Source: Pseudomonas sp. LP_7_YM
GTDB taxonomy: Bacteria; Pseudomonadota; Gammaproteobacteria; Pseudomonadales; Pseudomonadaceae
DNA: 64,000 nt
Reading direction: 5' to 3'
Assembly (NCBI RefSeq): GCF_004364435.1
Contig: NZ_SOCT01000011.1
Location: forward strand, 85,367 to 149,366
In this document: positions 44,600 to 53,887 of the stretch, piece by piece
Numbering within the stretch: position 1 is the first letter of the stretch
Layout: every line of letters starts with the position of its first letter
Notes under the pieces: model-generated
Databases searched by the model: none
Told to the model about the DNA's origin: nothing
The model's input: the letters and a program-made list of their open reading frames with translations, nothing else
Position numbers and translations under genes: made by a program

Positions 44600-45472
44600 T
44601 TATTCCTCCGCCGCGCTTTGGCGCAGACGGCTAATGCGCGCTTCGCTCCACTGCTTGAGCAGCAGGATGAACAGCGCAAGGATCAATAACAGGCTCGCCA
44701 CGGCAAATGCAGCCACGTGGTTGTACTCGTTGTAGAGAATCTCGACATGCAGTGGCAGGGTGTTGGTCACGCCGCGAATGTGGCCGGACACCACCGACAC
44801 CGCGCCGAACTCGCCCATCGCCCGGGCGGTACACAGCACCACGCCATAGATCAGGCCCCATTTGATATTCGGCACGGTCACATGCCAGAACATCTGCCAG
44901 CCGTTGGCGCCCAGCAGCCGGGCGGCTTCCTCCTCCTGCGTGCCCTGCTCCTGCATCAGCGGGATGAGTTCACGCGCGACGAAAGGTACGGTCACGAAGA
45001 TGGTCGCCAGCACAATGCCCGGCAAGGCGAAGACGATCTGAATGTCGTGATCCTGCAACCATGGGCCGAAGATGCCACGGGCGCCAAACATCAGGATGTA
45101 GACCAGACCGGCGATCACCGGTGACACCGAGAACGGCAGGTCGATCAGGGTCACCAGAATTGCTTTACCACGGAACGAGTACTTGCTCACGCACCAGGCC
45201 GCGGCGACACCAAACACGACGTTCAACGGCACGGAAATCAGCACCGCGTACACCGTGAGCTTGAGCGCCGAGAGCGCGTCGGGCTCAAGAATCGCCGTAA
45301 AGAAGCCACCCAAGCCATTTTTCAGGCCTTGACTGACGACCACCAACAGCGGCAACAACAGAAACAGCGCGAAGACCAGCCAGGCAAGGCCGATCAGGAT
45401 GCGCCGCGAACCCGCGCTGCCACGACGGGCAGCATTGGCGGAGGACGCAGCAATAAGCGATGGACCCGACAT
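44600..45472 (-). CDS. cysW: Sulfate ABC transporter permease CysW
   Basis: This 290-residue inner-membrane permease carries six hydrophobic segments. The EAA loop EEEAARLLGANGWQMFWHVTVPNIKW and GEFGAVSVVSGHIRGVTNTLPLHVEILYNEY are characteristic of CysW. An Ala/Ser-rich cytosolic N-terminus of about 20 residues precedes the first helix. It pairs with cysT, whose stop is 12 bp upstream. Confidence 0.94.
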   Translation of the reverse strand: MSGPSLIAASSANAARRGSAGSRRILIGLAWLVFALFLLLPLLVVVSQGLKNGLGGFFTAILEPDALSALKLTVYAVLISVPLNVVFGVAAAWCVSKYSFRGKAILVTLIDLPFSVSPVIAGLVYILMFGARGIFGPWLQDHDIQIVFALPGIVLATIFVTVPFVARELIPLMQEQGTQEEEAARLLGANGWQMFWHVTVPNIKWGLIYGVVLCTARAMGEFGAVSVVSGHIRGVTNTLPLHVEILYNEYNHVAAFAVASLLLILALFILLLKQWSEARISRLRQSAAEE

Positions 45473-45484
45473 ACGTGCGTCTCC

Positions 45485-46306
45485 TCAGTTAGGGGTTTCG
45501 ATGCGTCGCTGCAGCAGGTTGATCAGCAGCAACAGGATGAACGACACCACCAGCATCATCACGCCGATGGCCGTGGCGCCCGCATAGTCGTACTGATCGA
45601 GCTTGACCATGATCAGCAGCGGCAAGATTTCTGTCTTCATCGGCATGTTGCCGGCAATGAAGATCACCGACCCGTACTCACCCACACCACGAGCAAAAGC
45701 CAGCGCGAAACCGGTCAGCCAGGCAGGCAGCAAAGCGGGGACCAAAATGTAGCGAAACACCTGAATCGGGCGCGCACCCAGGCAGGCCGCAGCTTCTTCG
45801 ACTTCACGGGGAATGTCGGCCAGTACCGGCTGCACCGTGCGCACCACGAATGGCAGGGTAACGAAGGTCAGTGCCAGGGTAATGCCAAGCGGGGAATAGG
45901 CGATCTTGATGCCCAGGTCCGCAGCGAACTGCCCCACTAAGCCCGTTGGCGTGTACAACGCCGTCAGGGCAATGCCGGCGACGGCGGTGGGCAGCGCGAA
46001 CGGCAGGTCGATCATGGCGTCGATGATCTTGCGCCCGGGGAAGGTGTAGCGCACAAGCACCCAAGCCAGCAGCGTACCGATGACGCCGTTGATGATCGCT
46101 GCAAAGAACGCCGTGCCGAAGCTCAATTTGAGTGCAGCCAGCACGCGAGGTGCCGTGACGATATTCCAGAACTGCGCGGCGCTTAGCTGGGACGCGTGAA
46201 TGAACATGGCCGCAAGCGGTATCAGCACAATCAAGCTGAGGTACACCAGGGTGTAGCCCAGCGTCAGCCCGAAGCCGGGTATGACGGGGGATATGCGTCG
46301 AGACAT
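45485..46306 (-). CDS. cysT: Sulfate ABC transporter permease CysT
   Basis: The 273-residue partner permease (CysU in enterics) has six hydrophobic segments. The loop EEAAACLGARPIQVFRYILVPALLP and GVGEYGSVIFIAGNMPMKTEILPLLI are typical. Pro-rich PVIPGFGLTLGYT near the N-terminus is a CysT hallmark. It follows sbp after 73 bp. Confidence 0.94.
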   Translation of the reverse strand: MSRRISPVIPGFGLTLGYTLVYLSLIVLIPLAAMFIHASQLSAAQFWNIVTAPRVLAALKLSFGTAFFAAIINGVIGTLLAWVLVRYTFPGRKIIDAMIDLPFALPTAVAGIALTALYTPTGLVGQFAADLGIKIAYSPLGITLALTFVTLPFVVRTVQPVLADIPREVEEAAACLGARPIQVFRYILVPALLPAWLTGFALAFARGVGEYGSVIFIAGNMPMKTEILPLLIMVKLDQYDYAGATAIGVMMLVVSFILLLLINLLQRRIETPN

Positions 46307-46379
46307 AAGAGTCCTTGATTAACACACGTGACCCGGAGCGGGTCCGGGTCGGTTGGTTCTGTTGCACAAACGCGAGAGG

Positions 46380-47390
46380 TTATTGCGGGATGTAGATCTT
46401 GTCGAACACACCGCCGTCGTCGAAGAATTTAGGCTGAGCCGATTTCCAGCCGCCGAAGTCCTTGTCGATGGTCAGCAAGTTCAGCTTGGGGAACTGCTTC
46501 TCGTACTTGGCAGCCACCTGCGCATCACGCGGACGGTAGAAGTTCTTCGCCGCAATCTCCTGGCCTTCCTTGCTGTACAGATGCTTGAGGTATTCAGTAG
46601 CGATTTCCGTGGTGCCGTGCTTTTCGGCGTTCTTCTCGACCACAGCGACGGGCGGCTCGGCCAGGATCGACAGTGAAGGTACGACGATGTCGAACTTGTC
46701 GGCGCCGCCATCTTCTTTCAGCGCTAGAAACGCTTCGTTTTCCCACGCCAGCAACACGTCGCCCTGACCGTTGTTGACGAAGGTAATGGTGGAGCCGCGA
46801 GCGCCGGTATCCAGTACAGGCACGTGCTTGAAGAGCTTGCTGATGTAGTCGTTAGCCTTGGCTTCATCACCACCGCCAGCCTTCAAGCCATAGCCGTAGG
46901 CGGCGAGAAAATTCCAGCGCGCACCGCCCGAGGTTTTCGGGTTAGGCGTAATGACCGACACGCCATCCTTGATCAGATCGTCCCAGTCCTTGATGCCTTT
47001 GGGATTGCCCTTGCGCACCAGGAATACGATGGTGGAGGTGTACGGGGTGCTGGCATCCGGCAGCTTGGTCTGCCAGTTTTCCGGGAGGCTCTTGCCCAGT
47101 TTGGCGATTTCATCAATGTCGCCGGCCAGTGCGAGCGTCACCACATCGGCTGGCGAACCATCGATCACTGAACGGCCCTGCTTGCCCGAGCCGCCATGGG
47201 ACTGGTTGATCTTGACGGTGTCGCCAGGATGGGATTTTTTCCAGAAGTTGATGAATTCGGCGTTGTAGTCCTGGTACAGCTCGCGAGTCGGGTCATACGA
47301 CACGTTGAGCAGGGTGAAATCCTTTGCTACAGCAGAACCGGCAAACACGGCACTGGCGAGAGCGGCCAGCGCGTAACGACGAATGGACAT
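46380..47390 (-). CDS. sbp: Periplasmic sulfate-binding protein
   Basis: Sbp delivers sulfate to CysTWA. The 336 residues include a signal peptide ending AGSAVAK, then LLNVSYDPTRELYQDYNAEF, NQSHGGSGKQGRSVIDGSPADVVTLAL and TSGGARWNFLAAYGY, which form the sulfate pocket. It is encoded between oscA and cysT; the 91-bp gap to oscA suggests a joint transcript from the oscA promoter. Confidence 0.95.
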   Translation of the reverse strand: MSIRRYALAALASAVFAGSAVAKDFTLLNVSYDPTRELYQDYNAEFINFWKKSHPGDTVKINQSHGGSGKQGRSVIDGSPADVVTLALAGDIDEIAKLGKSLPENWQTKLPDASTPYTSTIVFLVRKGNPKGIKDWDDLIKDGVSVITPNPKTSGGARWNFLAAYGYGLKAGGGDEAKANDYISKLFKHVPVLDTGARGSTITFVNNGQGDVLLAWENEAFLALKEDGGADKFDIVVPSLSILAEPPVAVVEKNAEKHGTTEIATEYLKHLYSKEGQEIAAKNFYRPRDAQVAAKYEKQFPKLNLLTIDKDFGGWKSAQPKFFDDGGVFDKIYIPQ

Positions 47391-47481
47391 GTATCAAGCT
47401 CCTGGAAATGATGTGTTGTTGGCTTTTCTAATTTTTTTGATTTGTGTAGGCGGTCTATATCAATCCCGGCTCCCAGCGTCA

Positions 47482-47664
47482 TCAACCCTGCTGTTTGCCT
47501 GGATTGTGCAAACGGAATTTTTCCTTGCGCTCGATCTGCACCACTTGCGCGTTGTGCACAGTGATTTCAACCGCGCCAAACCGCAGGTCACGCAGCGCGC
47601 TCTGAATTTCTCGCAAAATGGTTGCTTCGTCCTGGCCATCGACGCTACGTAGAGATGCGCTCAT
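47482..47664 (-). CDS. oscA: Sulfur-starvation small protein OscA (DUF2292)
   Basis: This 60-residue protein of the YezD/DUF2292 family has the pattern REIQSALRDLRFGAVEITVHNAQVVQIERKEKFR, probably one helix and a short beta sheet. In Pseudomonas, oscA next to sbp is needed for growth on organosulfur compounds and supports chromate tolerance during sulfur limitation (established knowledge). AAGGAG lies 8 bp before the ATG. It is the first gene of the sulfate-uptake operon, behind a likely sigma-70 promoter at 47762-47790. Confidence 0.88.
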   Translation of the reverse strand: MSASLRSVDGQDEATILREIQSALRDLRFGAVEITVHNAQVVQIERKEKFRLHNPGKQQG

Positions 47665-47752
47665 TTATCGTGCTCCTTGAAAGAGTTGCCCGCAGCGACG
47701 GTGGGAGGGCGGCTGCTCGTGGCGTAGGAGGGATAGTAGAGAGGGAGGGTTA

Positions 47753-47775
47753 TTCTTAAAAATACTATTTAAGAA
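47753..47775. promoter_or_regulatory. Inverted repeat at the oscA promoter, possible CysB site
   Basis: Perfect arms TTCTTAAA (47753-47760) and TTTAAGAA (47768-47775) flank a 7-bp spacer that contains the proposed -10 box. CysB control fits the genes but CysB sites are too variable to confirm by eye. Confidence 0.45.
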
Positions 47776-47790
47776 TGCAGATATAACCAA
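47762..47790 (-). promoter_or_regulatory. Likely sigma-70 promoter of oscA-sbp-cysTWA
   Basis: On the minus strand, TTGGTT (47785-47790) and TAGTAT (47762-47767) are separated by exactly 17 bp. The start would be near 47755, leaving a leader of about 90 nt to oscA. Confidence 0.5.
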
Positions 47791-47946
47791 AATGAATTTA
47801 GCGGGATTGGCGGCATCGCAAGGGGTGTACGCGTATGCCGATCGTGTGGGGGAAACCTCTGCGAGGAACAGGTGACAGACGAATCAGCGCGACGGATACA
47901 GCGTCCTGTCGCGACTTGATTCTCCCTATCGCATGCCTATGCGTCC

Positions 47947-49869
47947 CTAAACCGCAGGGAACACCGGCGCATGCTGCCAATCGATCTGCGTCGCAGGCAT
48001 CGGTCGGGCGAACCAATAGCCTTGGCCCAATTCACATTGGTTTTGCAGCAGAAACTCCGCCTGGTCGGCCTGTTCGATCCCCTCCGCCAGTACGCGCATG
48101 CCCATTGACCGGGCCAGCGCAATGATTGCCCGGACGATGGCAATGTCGTCATCGTCCTCCGGCAAGCCTGCGACGAACCCCTGATCGATCTTCAATGTCT
48201 GCACCGGCATGCGCTTGAGGCGCAACAGCGACGAGTAGCCCGTACCGAAATCATCGATGGACAATTTCAAGCCCAGTTCGCGCAACCGGTGCATCTGCTC
48301 AATGGCGCGCTCGGGATCATCCATGACTGCGCTTTCGGTCACCTCCAGCTCCAGATACCCCGGTGCCAGGCCCGTTTCATCCAATACTTGCGCCACTCGA
48401 CGATCCAGGTCTCCACGACCAAACAGACGACTGGACACATTCACAGCAACGAATGATGCCTGCACACCACCCTCAAGCCACTGACGCATCTGCTGACAGG
48501 CCTCGGTCAGTACCCAATGATCAATATCGGCAATCAGCCCGCTCTGCTCGGCAATGGGTATGAACTCGCCCGGCGATACCATGCCATGCTGCGGATGCTG
48601 CCAACGCACCAGCGCTTCGACCCCTTCGATGCGGCGCGTGCGCAGGTTGTGGATCGGCTGGTAAAACACCCGCAACTCGCCCTGCACGATGGCGCGGCGC
48701 AGTTCGCTGGCCAGTTCCACACGACGTCGCGCATGGGCGGTCAGCTCCTCGGTGTACAGGGCATAGCGTTCGCGGCCCTGACTCTTGGCCAGAAACAATG
48801 CCGCATCGGCATTGCGCAGCAGTTGCTCGGCGCTCAAGGCATCATGGGGAAAGACGCTGATGCCGATGCTGGCCGACAGAAACAGCGGTTGGCTGTCGAT
48901 TACAAACGGCTCGTGCAGCGCTTCCAGTACACCTTGAGCAAGTTCCGCCGCCTGCACGGGCTGGTGCGGATTTTCCACCAGCACGGCGAATTCATCGCCA
49001 CCCAGCCGCGCCAGGGTCAGGCCTTTCTCAAGCAGGCTGTTCAGCCGCTCACTGACCGCTTTGAGCACCTCATCGCCAACGTTATGCCCCAGGCTGTCGT
49101 TGATGTGCTTGAAGTGGTCCAGATCGATCAGTAAAAGTGCCAGATTCTGCTTGCTGCGCCGGGCATGGGTTTGCGCCTGTTCGGCCCGGTCGGTGAACAA
49201 CAGTCGGTTTGGCAGGCTGGTCAGCGCGTCGTAATGGGCCAAATAGGCCAGTTCACGCTCGGAATGCTTGATTGTGGAGATGTCGGAAAAGACCGCCACG
49301 AAATGGGTGATAGCGCCGTGGTCATCCCTGATCAGGCGGATGCTCTGCCATTGCGGATAGATTTCGCCGCTCTTGCGCCGGTTCCAGATCTCGCCGCTCC
49401 ACTGCCCGGCGCTGAGAATGACCTTGTACATGCGCTCGTAAAATTCAGGGCCGTGGCGACCGGACTTGAACTTGCTGGGTGTCAGGCCCAGCACTTCGTC
49501 CTGCTGATAACCCGTGATCTCCATGAATGCCCGGTTCACGTGCACGATCACACCGGTGGCATCGGTGACCAACACACCTTCCAGGGTGCTGTCGAAAACC
49601 GCCGCCGCCAGACGCAGCCGTTGCAGGTCTTCGTCCTGCTGCTTGCGGTCCTTGACTCCCAAGAACCCCAGCAGCCTGGATCGTGCGAGGTAGACGCACG
49701 CAGCGCTGAGCACAAGCCATGCGTAACCGCTCATCAGTTGGGCGCGGGGCAGCCAAATCGGATCGTCGATCAAAAGGGGGAGCACGAAGTCGGTGAACGC
49801 CAACCAGAAAATCGACAGTACCCCATACGACAGTGCGGTTTTGAGCGCATCTCGGGTAATCGCTGTCAT
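47947..49869 (-). CDS. PAS-GGDEF-EAL c-di-GMP regulator with membrane anchor
   Basis: This 640-residue protein controls cyclic di-GMP. Two N-terminal membrane helices (about 12-65) are followed by a PAS domain (VFDSTLEGVLVTDATG to about 210). The GGDEF domain has an intact RLGGDEFAV. The EAL domain has intact GVEALVRWQHP, EVTESAVMDD, DDFGTGYSSL and LAEGIEQ. Both activities could therefore be present; many such proteins work mainly as phosphodiesterases with GGDEF as GTP sensor. I start at the ATG at 49869; an in-frame TTG three codons earlier is possible. It is transcribed alone. Confidence 0.9.
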   Translation of the reverse strand: MTAITRDALKTALSYGVLSIFWLAFTDFVLPLLIDDPIWLPRAQLMSGYAWLVLSAACVYLARSRLLGFLGVKDRKQQDEDLQRLRLAAAVFDSTLEGVLVTDATGVIVHVNRAFMEITGYQQDEVLGLTPSKFKSGRHGPEFYERMYKVILSAGQWSGEIWNRRKSGEIYPQWQSIRLIRDDHGAITHFVAVFSDISTIKHSERELAYLAHYDALTSLPNRLLFTDRAEQAQTHARRSKQNLALLLIDLDHFKHINDSLGHNVGDEVLKAVSERLNSLLEKGLTLARLGGDEFAVLVENPHQPVQAAELAQGVLEALHEPFVIDSQPLFLSASIGISVFPHDALSAEQLLRNADAALFLAKSQGRERYALYTEELTAHARRRVELASELRRAIVQGELRVFYQPIHNLRTRRIEGVEALVRWQHPQHGMVSPGEFIPIAEQSGLIADIDHWVLTEACQQMRQWLEGGVQASFVAVNVSSRLFGRGDLDRRVAQVLDETGLAPGYLELEVTESAVMDDPERAIEQMHRLRELGLKLSIDDFGTGYSSLLRLKRMPVQTLKIDQGFVAGLPEDDDDIAIVRAIIALARSMGMRVLAEGIEQADQAEFLLQNQCELGQGYWFARPMPATQIDWQHAPVFPAV

Positions 49870-50048
49870 GTAAACCAAAAGCCTTACAAAAGCACGGGAT
49901 TATAAGGTAAGAAACATCCTGCGACGCTTATCTAAAACGCCGACTGTTTTTATCTCGTGGCTAAGTGATAATGCGCTGCCGAATCAGGAACCGCGCCAAG
50001 CGCGTCCTGCACACTTTGCATGCGTTACAACAGAGGGCAACTCAGCCT

Positions 50049-51233
50049 ATGTGGAACAACGGTCTGCTCGACCTGTCCGTCTGGCAATTGGTCGCAGTCA
50101 TTCTGGCGATGACTCACGTCACCATCGTCGGCGTCACAGTCTATCTCCATCGCTATTCAGCTCATCGCTCGCTGGAACTCAATGCCGGACTCAAGCACTT
50201 TTTCCGTTTCTGGCTGTGGCTGACCACGGCACAGAACACCCGCGAGTGGACAGCCATTCACCGCAAGCATCACGCCAAATGTGAAACTGTAGACGACCCG
50301 CACAGCCCCGTCATAAAAGGTTTGTCCACCGTGCTGCGCAAAGGTGCCGAGCTTTATCGCGCCGAAGCGGAAAACCCGGAGACGCTGCGCATCTACGGCA
50401 AGAACTGCCCGGAAGACTGGATCGAACGCAATCTGTATTCGCGGTACCCGCGTCTTGGCGTGGTCATCATGGGTGTAATCGACCTCGCGCTGTTCGGCGT
50501 CATCGGCATCACCGTCTGGGCCATCCAGATGATGTGGATACCGGTGTGGGCGGCAGGTGTGGTCAACGGATTGGGGCATGCGGTGGGCTATCGCAACTTC
50601 GAGTGCCGGGATGCTGCGACCAATCTGGTGCCGTGGGGCATCCTGATTGGCGGCGAAGAGTTGCATAACAACCATCACACCTACCCCAATTCGGCGAAGC
50701 TGTCGGTCAAGCGCTGGGAGTTCGACATGGGCTGGGCCTGGATCAAGCTGTTCTGCTGGCTGCGTCTGGCGAAGGTGCAGCGCGTTGCACCCATTGCCCA
50801 TCGGGTCGAAGGCAAAGGCCACGTGGACATGGACACCGCCATGGCGATCCTCAACAACCGGTTCCAGATCATGGCGCAGTACCGCAAGCTGGTGATCGCT
50901 CCACTGGTGCAGCAGGAACTGGCCAAGGCCGATGCGTCGGTTCGTCACCAGTTCCGCCGCGCCAAGCGGCTGCTATCGCGGGAAACCAGCCTGCTGGAAG
51001 ACAGGCACCAAGTGCGCATCCAGAACATGCTGGAGCACAGCCAGGCCCTGAAAGTGATCTACGAGAAGCGTCTGGCGCTGCAGCAGATCTGGGTCAGGAC
51101 CAGTAGCAACGGCCATGACATGCTCGCAGCTGTCAAGGACTGGGTACACGAAGCCGAAGCAAGCGGGATTCAATCCCTGCGCGACTTCGCCGATCAGTTG
51201 AAAACCTACTCGCTCCGCCCCCAACACACCTGA
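50049..51233 (+). CDS. desA: Delta-9 acyl-lipid fatty acid desaturase
   Basis: This 394-residue membrane di-iron desaturase introduces a cis double bond into membrane phospholipid acyl chains. The three His boxes are HRYSAH (about 39-44), HRKHH (about 76-80) and HNNHH (about 212-216), in the usual spacing with hydrophobic segments between. The C-terminal 140 residues are soluble and helical, as in P. aeruginosa DesA. The ATG at 50049 (MWNNGLLDL) is preceded by GAGGG; the upstream extension is Arg-rich and unlikely. Confidence 0.92.
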   Translation: MWNNGLLDLSVWQLVAVILAMTHVTIVGVTVYLHRYSAHRSLELNAGLKHFFRFWLWLTTAQNTREWTAIHRKHHAKCETVDDPHSPVIKGLSTVLRKGAELYRAEAENPETLRIYGKNCPEDWIERNLYSRYPRLGVVIMGVIDLALFGVIGITVWAIQMMWIPVWAAGVVNGLGHAVGYRNFECRDAATNLVPWGILIGGEELHNNHHTYPNSAKLSVKRWEFDMGWAWIKLFCWLRLAKVQRVAPIAHRVEGKGHVDMDTAMAILNNRFQIMAQYRKLVIAPLVQQELAKADASVRHQFRRAKRLLSRETSLLEDRHQVRIQNMLEHSQALKVIYEKRLALQQIWVRTSSNGHDMLAAVKDWVHEAEASGIQSLRDFADQLKTYSLRPQHT

Positions 51234-51371
51234 GCCGTTGATCGGCGCAGGCTCTATGGGCGTGCGCCGATCGGAACTTAGAGTCACTACGCCAATCTCA
51301 TTATCACCTTCGCACTATGCTGTGTGACATGTTGTGGCATGCGCCGCACCTTATTTTGAGATGCAGTGCTC

Positions 51372-52349
51372 ATGGACAACCAGACCCCCTCGATCGACAC
51401 TCCAGCTCCCGCAGAAACCCTTTTGGCACTGATGCACGCCCAAGCGGAAGTCGCGCGCCTGAGTGAGCGTGAACAGCTGTTCAGTTCGTTGCTGGTGAGT
51501 GTTAACGCAGTGCTTTGGGCCTACGATTGGCAGACCCAGCGCATGATCTACGTCAGCCCGGCTTACGAGCGGATTTTCGGTCGTTCGGCAGGGCTGTTGC
51601 TGGCCGATTACAACGAATGGCGTGACAGCATATACCCCGATGACCTCGATTACGCCGAGCGCAGCCTCTGTGAAGTGCTGGAAAAAGGCTCCATCGAAGA
51701 CCGCGAGTATCGGATCATCCGTGCCGACGGACAGGTACGCTGGCTGAGCGACAAATGCTTCGTCAGCCATCAGGCAGAACACAGCCAGCGCCTGATCGTG
51801 GTGGGCATTGCCGAAGACATCACCGAGAAGAAGCAGCTGGAAGACGAGCTTCAGCGCCTGGCCACTACCGACGTGCTGACCCAGAGCAGCAACCGTCGTC
51901 ACTTCTTCGAATGCGCCCAGCGCGAATTCGAGCAGGCGCGCTTGCAAGGTACGCCGATGGCGTTTCTGTTGCTCGATGTGGATGACTTCAAACTGGTCAA
52001 CGACACCTATGGTCACCAGCAGGGCGATCTGGTGCTGCAGGGCATTGCCGAATGCGGGCGCAAGACCCTGCGGCGCGGCGACCTGTTCGGACGGATCGGC
52101 GGCGAGGAATTTGCAGCGGTCTTTATCGGCTGTGCGCCGGACATGGCCAGGCAGATCGCCGAACGCCTGCAACGGGAAATCCAGCGCCTGAGCTTCCAGC
52201 GCGTTGACAGGACGTTCGGCATCACTGCCAGCCAGGGCCTGACCAATCTGAGCCCTGAAGACCAGAATCTGGAAGCCCTCTTTGCCCGCGCTGATGCAGG
52301 GATGTATCAGGCCAAGCGCCAGGGCAAGAATCAGATCGTGTTGGTTTGA
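51372..52349 (+). CDS. PAS-GGDEF diguanylate cyclase
   Basis: This 325-residue cytosolic protein has an N-terminal coil, a PAS/PAC domain (LLVSVNAVLWAYDWQTQRMIYVSPAYERIFG to ITEKKQLEDEL, about 40-160) and a GGDEF domain from about 165. The domain has the active motif GRIGGEEFA. No RxxD inhibition site is obvious four residues before the motif. The start is uncertain: a GTG at 51366 has the better-spaced GAG, and an ATG at 51372 is used here. A strong terminator follows. Confidence 0.9.
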   Translation: MDNQTPSIDTPAPAETLLALMHAQAEVARLSEREQLFSSLLVSVNAVLWAYDWQTQRMIYVSPAYERIFGRSAGLLLADYNEWRDSIYPDDLDYAERSLCEVLEKGSIEDREYRIIRADGQVRWLSDKCFVSHQAEHSQRLIVVGIAEDITEKKQLEDELQRLATTDVLTQSSNRRHFFECAQREFEQARLQGTPMAFLLLDVDDFKLVNDTYGHQQGDLVLQGIAECGRKTLRRGDLFGRIGGEEFAAVFIGCAPDMARQIAERLQREIQRLSFQRVDRTFGITASQGLTNLSPEDQNLEALFARADAGMYQAKRQGKNQIVLV

Positions 52350-52354
52350 GCCAC

Positions 52355-52382
52355 AAAAAAACCTGCCGAAGCAGGTTTTTTT
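52355..52382 (+). terminator. Terminator after the diguanylate cyclase
   Basis: AACCTGC-CGAA-GCAGGTT with flanking A and T tracts gives a 7-bp GC stem extended by A-T pairs. The symmetry means it can also serve the convergent gabT. Confidence 0.92.
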
Positions 52383-52433
52383 CTAACGATCCGATCACAT
52401 TCTGATCACCCGTGACCGGCCGTCATCTGGCCA

Positions 52434-53714
52434 TCAGGCGATCTCAGCGAAGCACTCTTCGATGATCTTCAGCCCCTTGTCCAGTTGCTCGTCCGGCGAG
52501 GTCAGCGGGACCAGCACGCGCAACACGTTGCCGTAGGTGCCGCAAGACAGCAGGATCAGGCCCTTGTCACGCGCTTTGGCAATCACTTGCGCTACAGCAG
52601 CGGCATTCGGCTTATGAGTATCACCGTTTTCGAAACACTCGACCGCGATCATCGCACCCAAGGCACGCACTTCGCCAATGACCGGGTGCTTGGCCTGGAT
52701 GGCGCGCAGGCCAGTGACCAGACGCTCGCCCACCGCCTTGCAGCGGTCCAGCAGATGCTCTTCTTCGAACACGTCCATGACCGCCAGCGCTGCGGCGCAA
52801 GCGATTGGGCTGCCCGCATAGGTGCCGCCCAGACCGCCCGGGGCGATGGCGTCCATGTATTCAGCCTTGCCGCACACACCGGCCAGCGGGAAGCCACCAG
52901 CGATGGATTTGGCGAACGTGGTCAGGTCGGCGGTGACACCCATCTGCTCCATGGCGAAGAACGTACCGGTACGGCCAGCGCCGGTCTGAACTTCGTCGGC
53001 AATCAACAGGATGCCGTGCTTGTCGCAGAGTTCGCGCAAGCGAGCCATGAAGGCTTTCGGCGCAACGTAGAACCCACCTTCGCCCTGAACCGGCTCGATG
53101 ATGATCGCGGCGATGTCCTTGGGCTCGGCGTCGTTCTTGAAAATTCGCTCGATGCTGGCGATGGAGTCGTCAACGCTCACACCGTGCAATTCGTTCGGAT
53201 ACAGCGCGCGGAAAATGCCGCCCGGCATCAGGCCCATGCCTGCCGAGTAAGGCACAACCTTGCCGGTCAGACCCAGCGTCATCATGGTGCGACCGTGGTA
53301 CGCGCCAGTGAAAGCGATCACCCCGGCACGGCCCGTAGCAGCACGGGCAATCTTGACGGCGTTTTCCACAGCTTCCGAACCGGTGGTAACCAGCAGGGTT
53401 TTCTTGTCGAAATCGCCCGGAACCTTGGCGTTGATTTTTTCGCACAGCTCGACGTAAGGCTCGTACGCCAGCACCTGGAAGCAAGTGTGGGTCAGCTTGG
53501 TCAGTTGCTCTTGAACCGCTGCGACGATTTTCGGGTGCAGGTGACCGGTGTTCAGTACTGCGATACCACCAGCGAAGTCGATGAACTCACGGCCTTCAAC
53601 ATCGGTGACAGTAGCGTTCTGCGCCGACTCGGCGAAGATCGGGTGAATTTGACCAACGCCACGCGGGACAGCGGCTTCGCGGCGTTTCATCAGGGATGCG
53701 TTGGTTTTGCTCAT
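52434..53714 (-). CDS. gabT: 4-aminobutyrate aminotransferase
   Basis: GabT moves the amino group of GABA to 2-oxoglutarate, giving succinate semialdehyde, the substrate of GabD next door. The 426-residue class-III PLP enzyme has TGSEAVENAVKIARAATGR, GAYHGRTMMTLGLTGK, the cofactor Asp in LIADEVQTGAGRTG and the PLP Lys in TTFAKSIAGGFPLAG. MSKTNASLM has GAGGAAACC directly before its ATG, so the five extra upstream codons are not used. It follows gabD by about 170 bp in the same direction. Confidence 0.95.
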   Translation of the reverse strand: MSKTNASLMKRREAAVPRGVGQIHPIFAESAQNATVTDVEGREFIDFAGGIAVLNTGHLHPKIVAAVQEQLTKLTHTCFQVLAYEPYVELCEKINAKVPGDFDKKTLLVTTGSEAVENAVKIARAATGRAGVIAFTGAYHGRTMMTLGLTGKVVPYSAGMGLMPGGIFRALYPNELHGVSVDDSIASIERIFKNDAEPKDIAAIIIEPVQGEGGFYVAPKAFMARLRELCDKHGILLIADEVQTGAGRTGTFFAMEQMGVTADLTTFAKSIAGGFPLAGVCGKAEYMDAIAPGGLGGTYAGSPIACAAALAVMDVFEEEHLLDRCKAVGERLVTGLRAIQAKHPVIGEVRALGAMIAVECFENGDTHKPNAAAVAQVIAKARDKGLILLSCGTYGNVLRVLVPLTSPDEQLDKGLKIIEECFAEIA

Positions 53715-53887
53715 GGTTTCCTCATTCACCGCTCATCGAGCGGCGTGGTTCAAGGAGCGGCGGGGGTCAACAACGGCAGCATACGATGATCGACTGCCGC
53801 GGCCTCCCGGCCAGCAAATAGGGTTTGAGTGCTGCAAAAAACCTGCGCAACGTCGCTCTCGCGTCGCGCAGGCGCAATACCGGTGCC

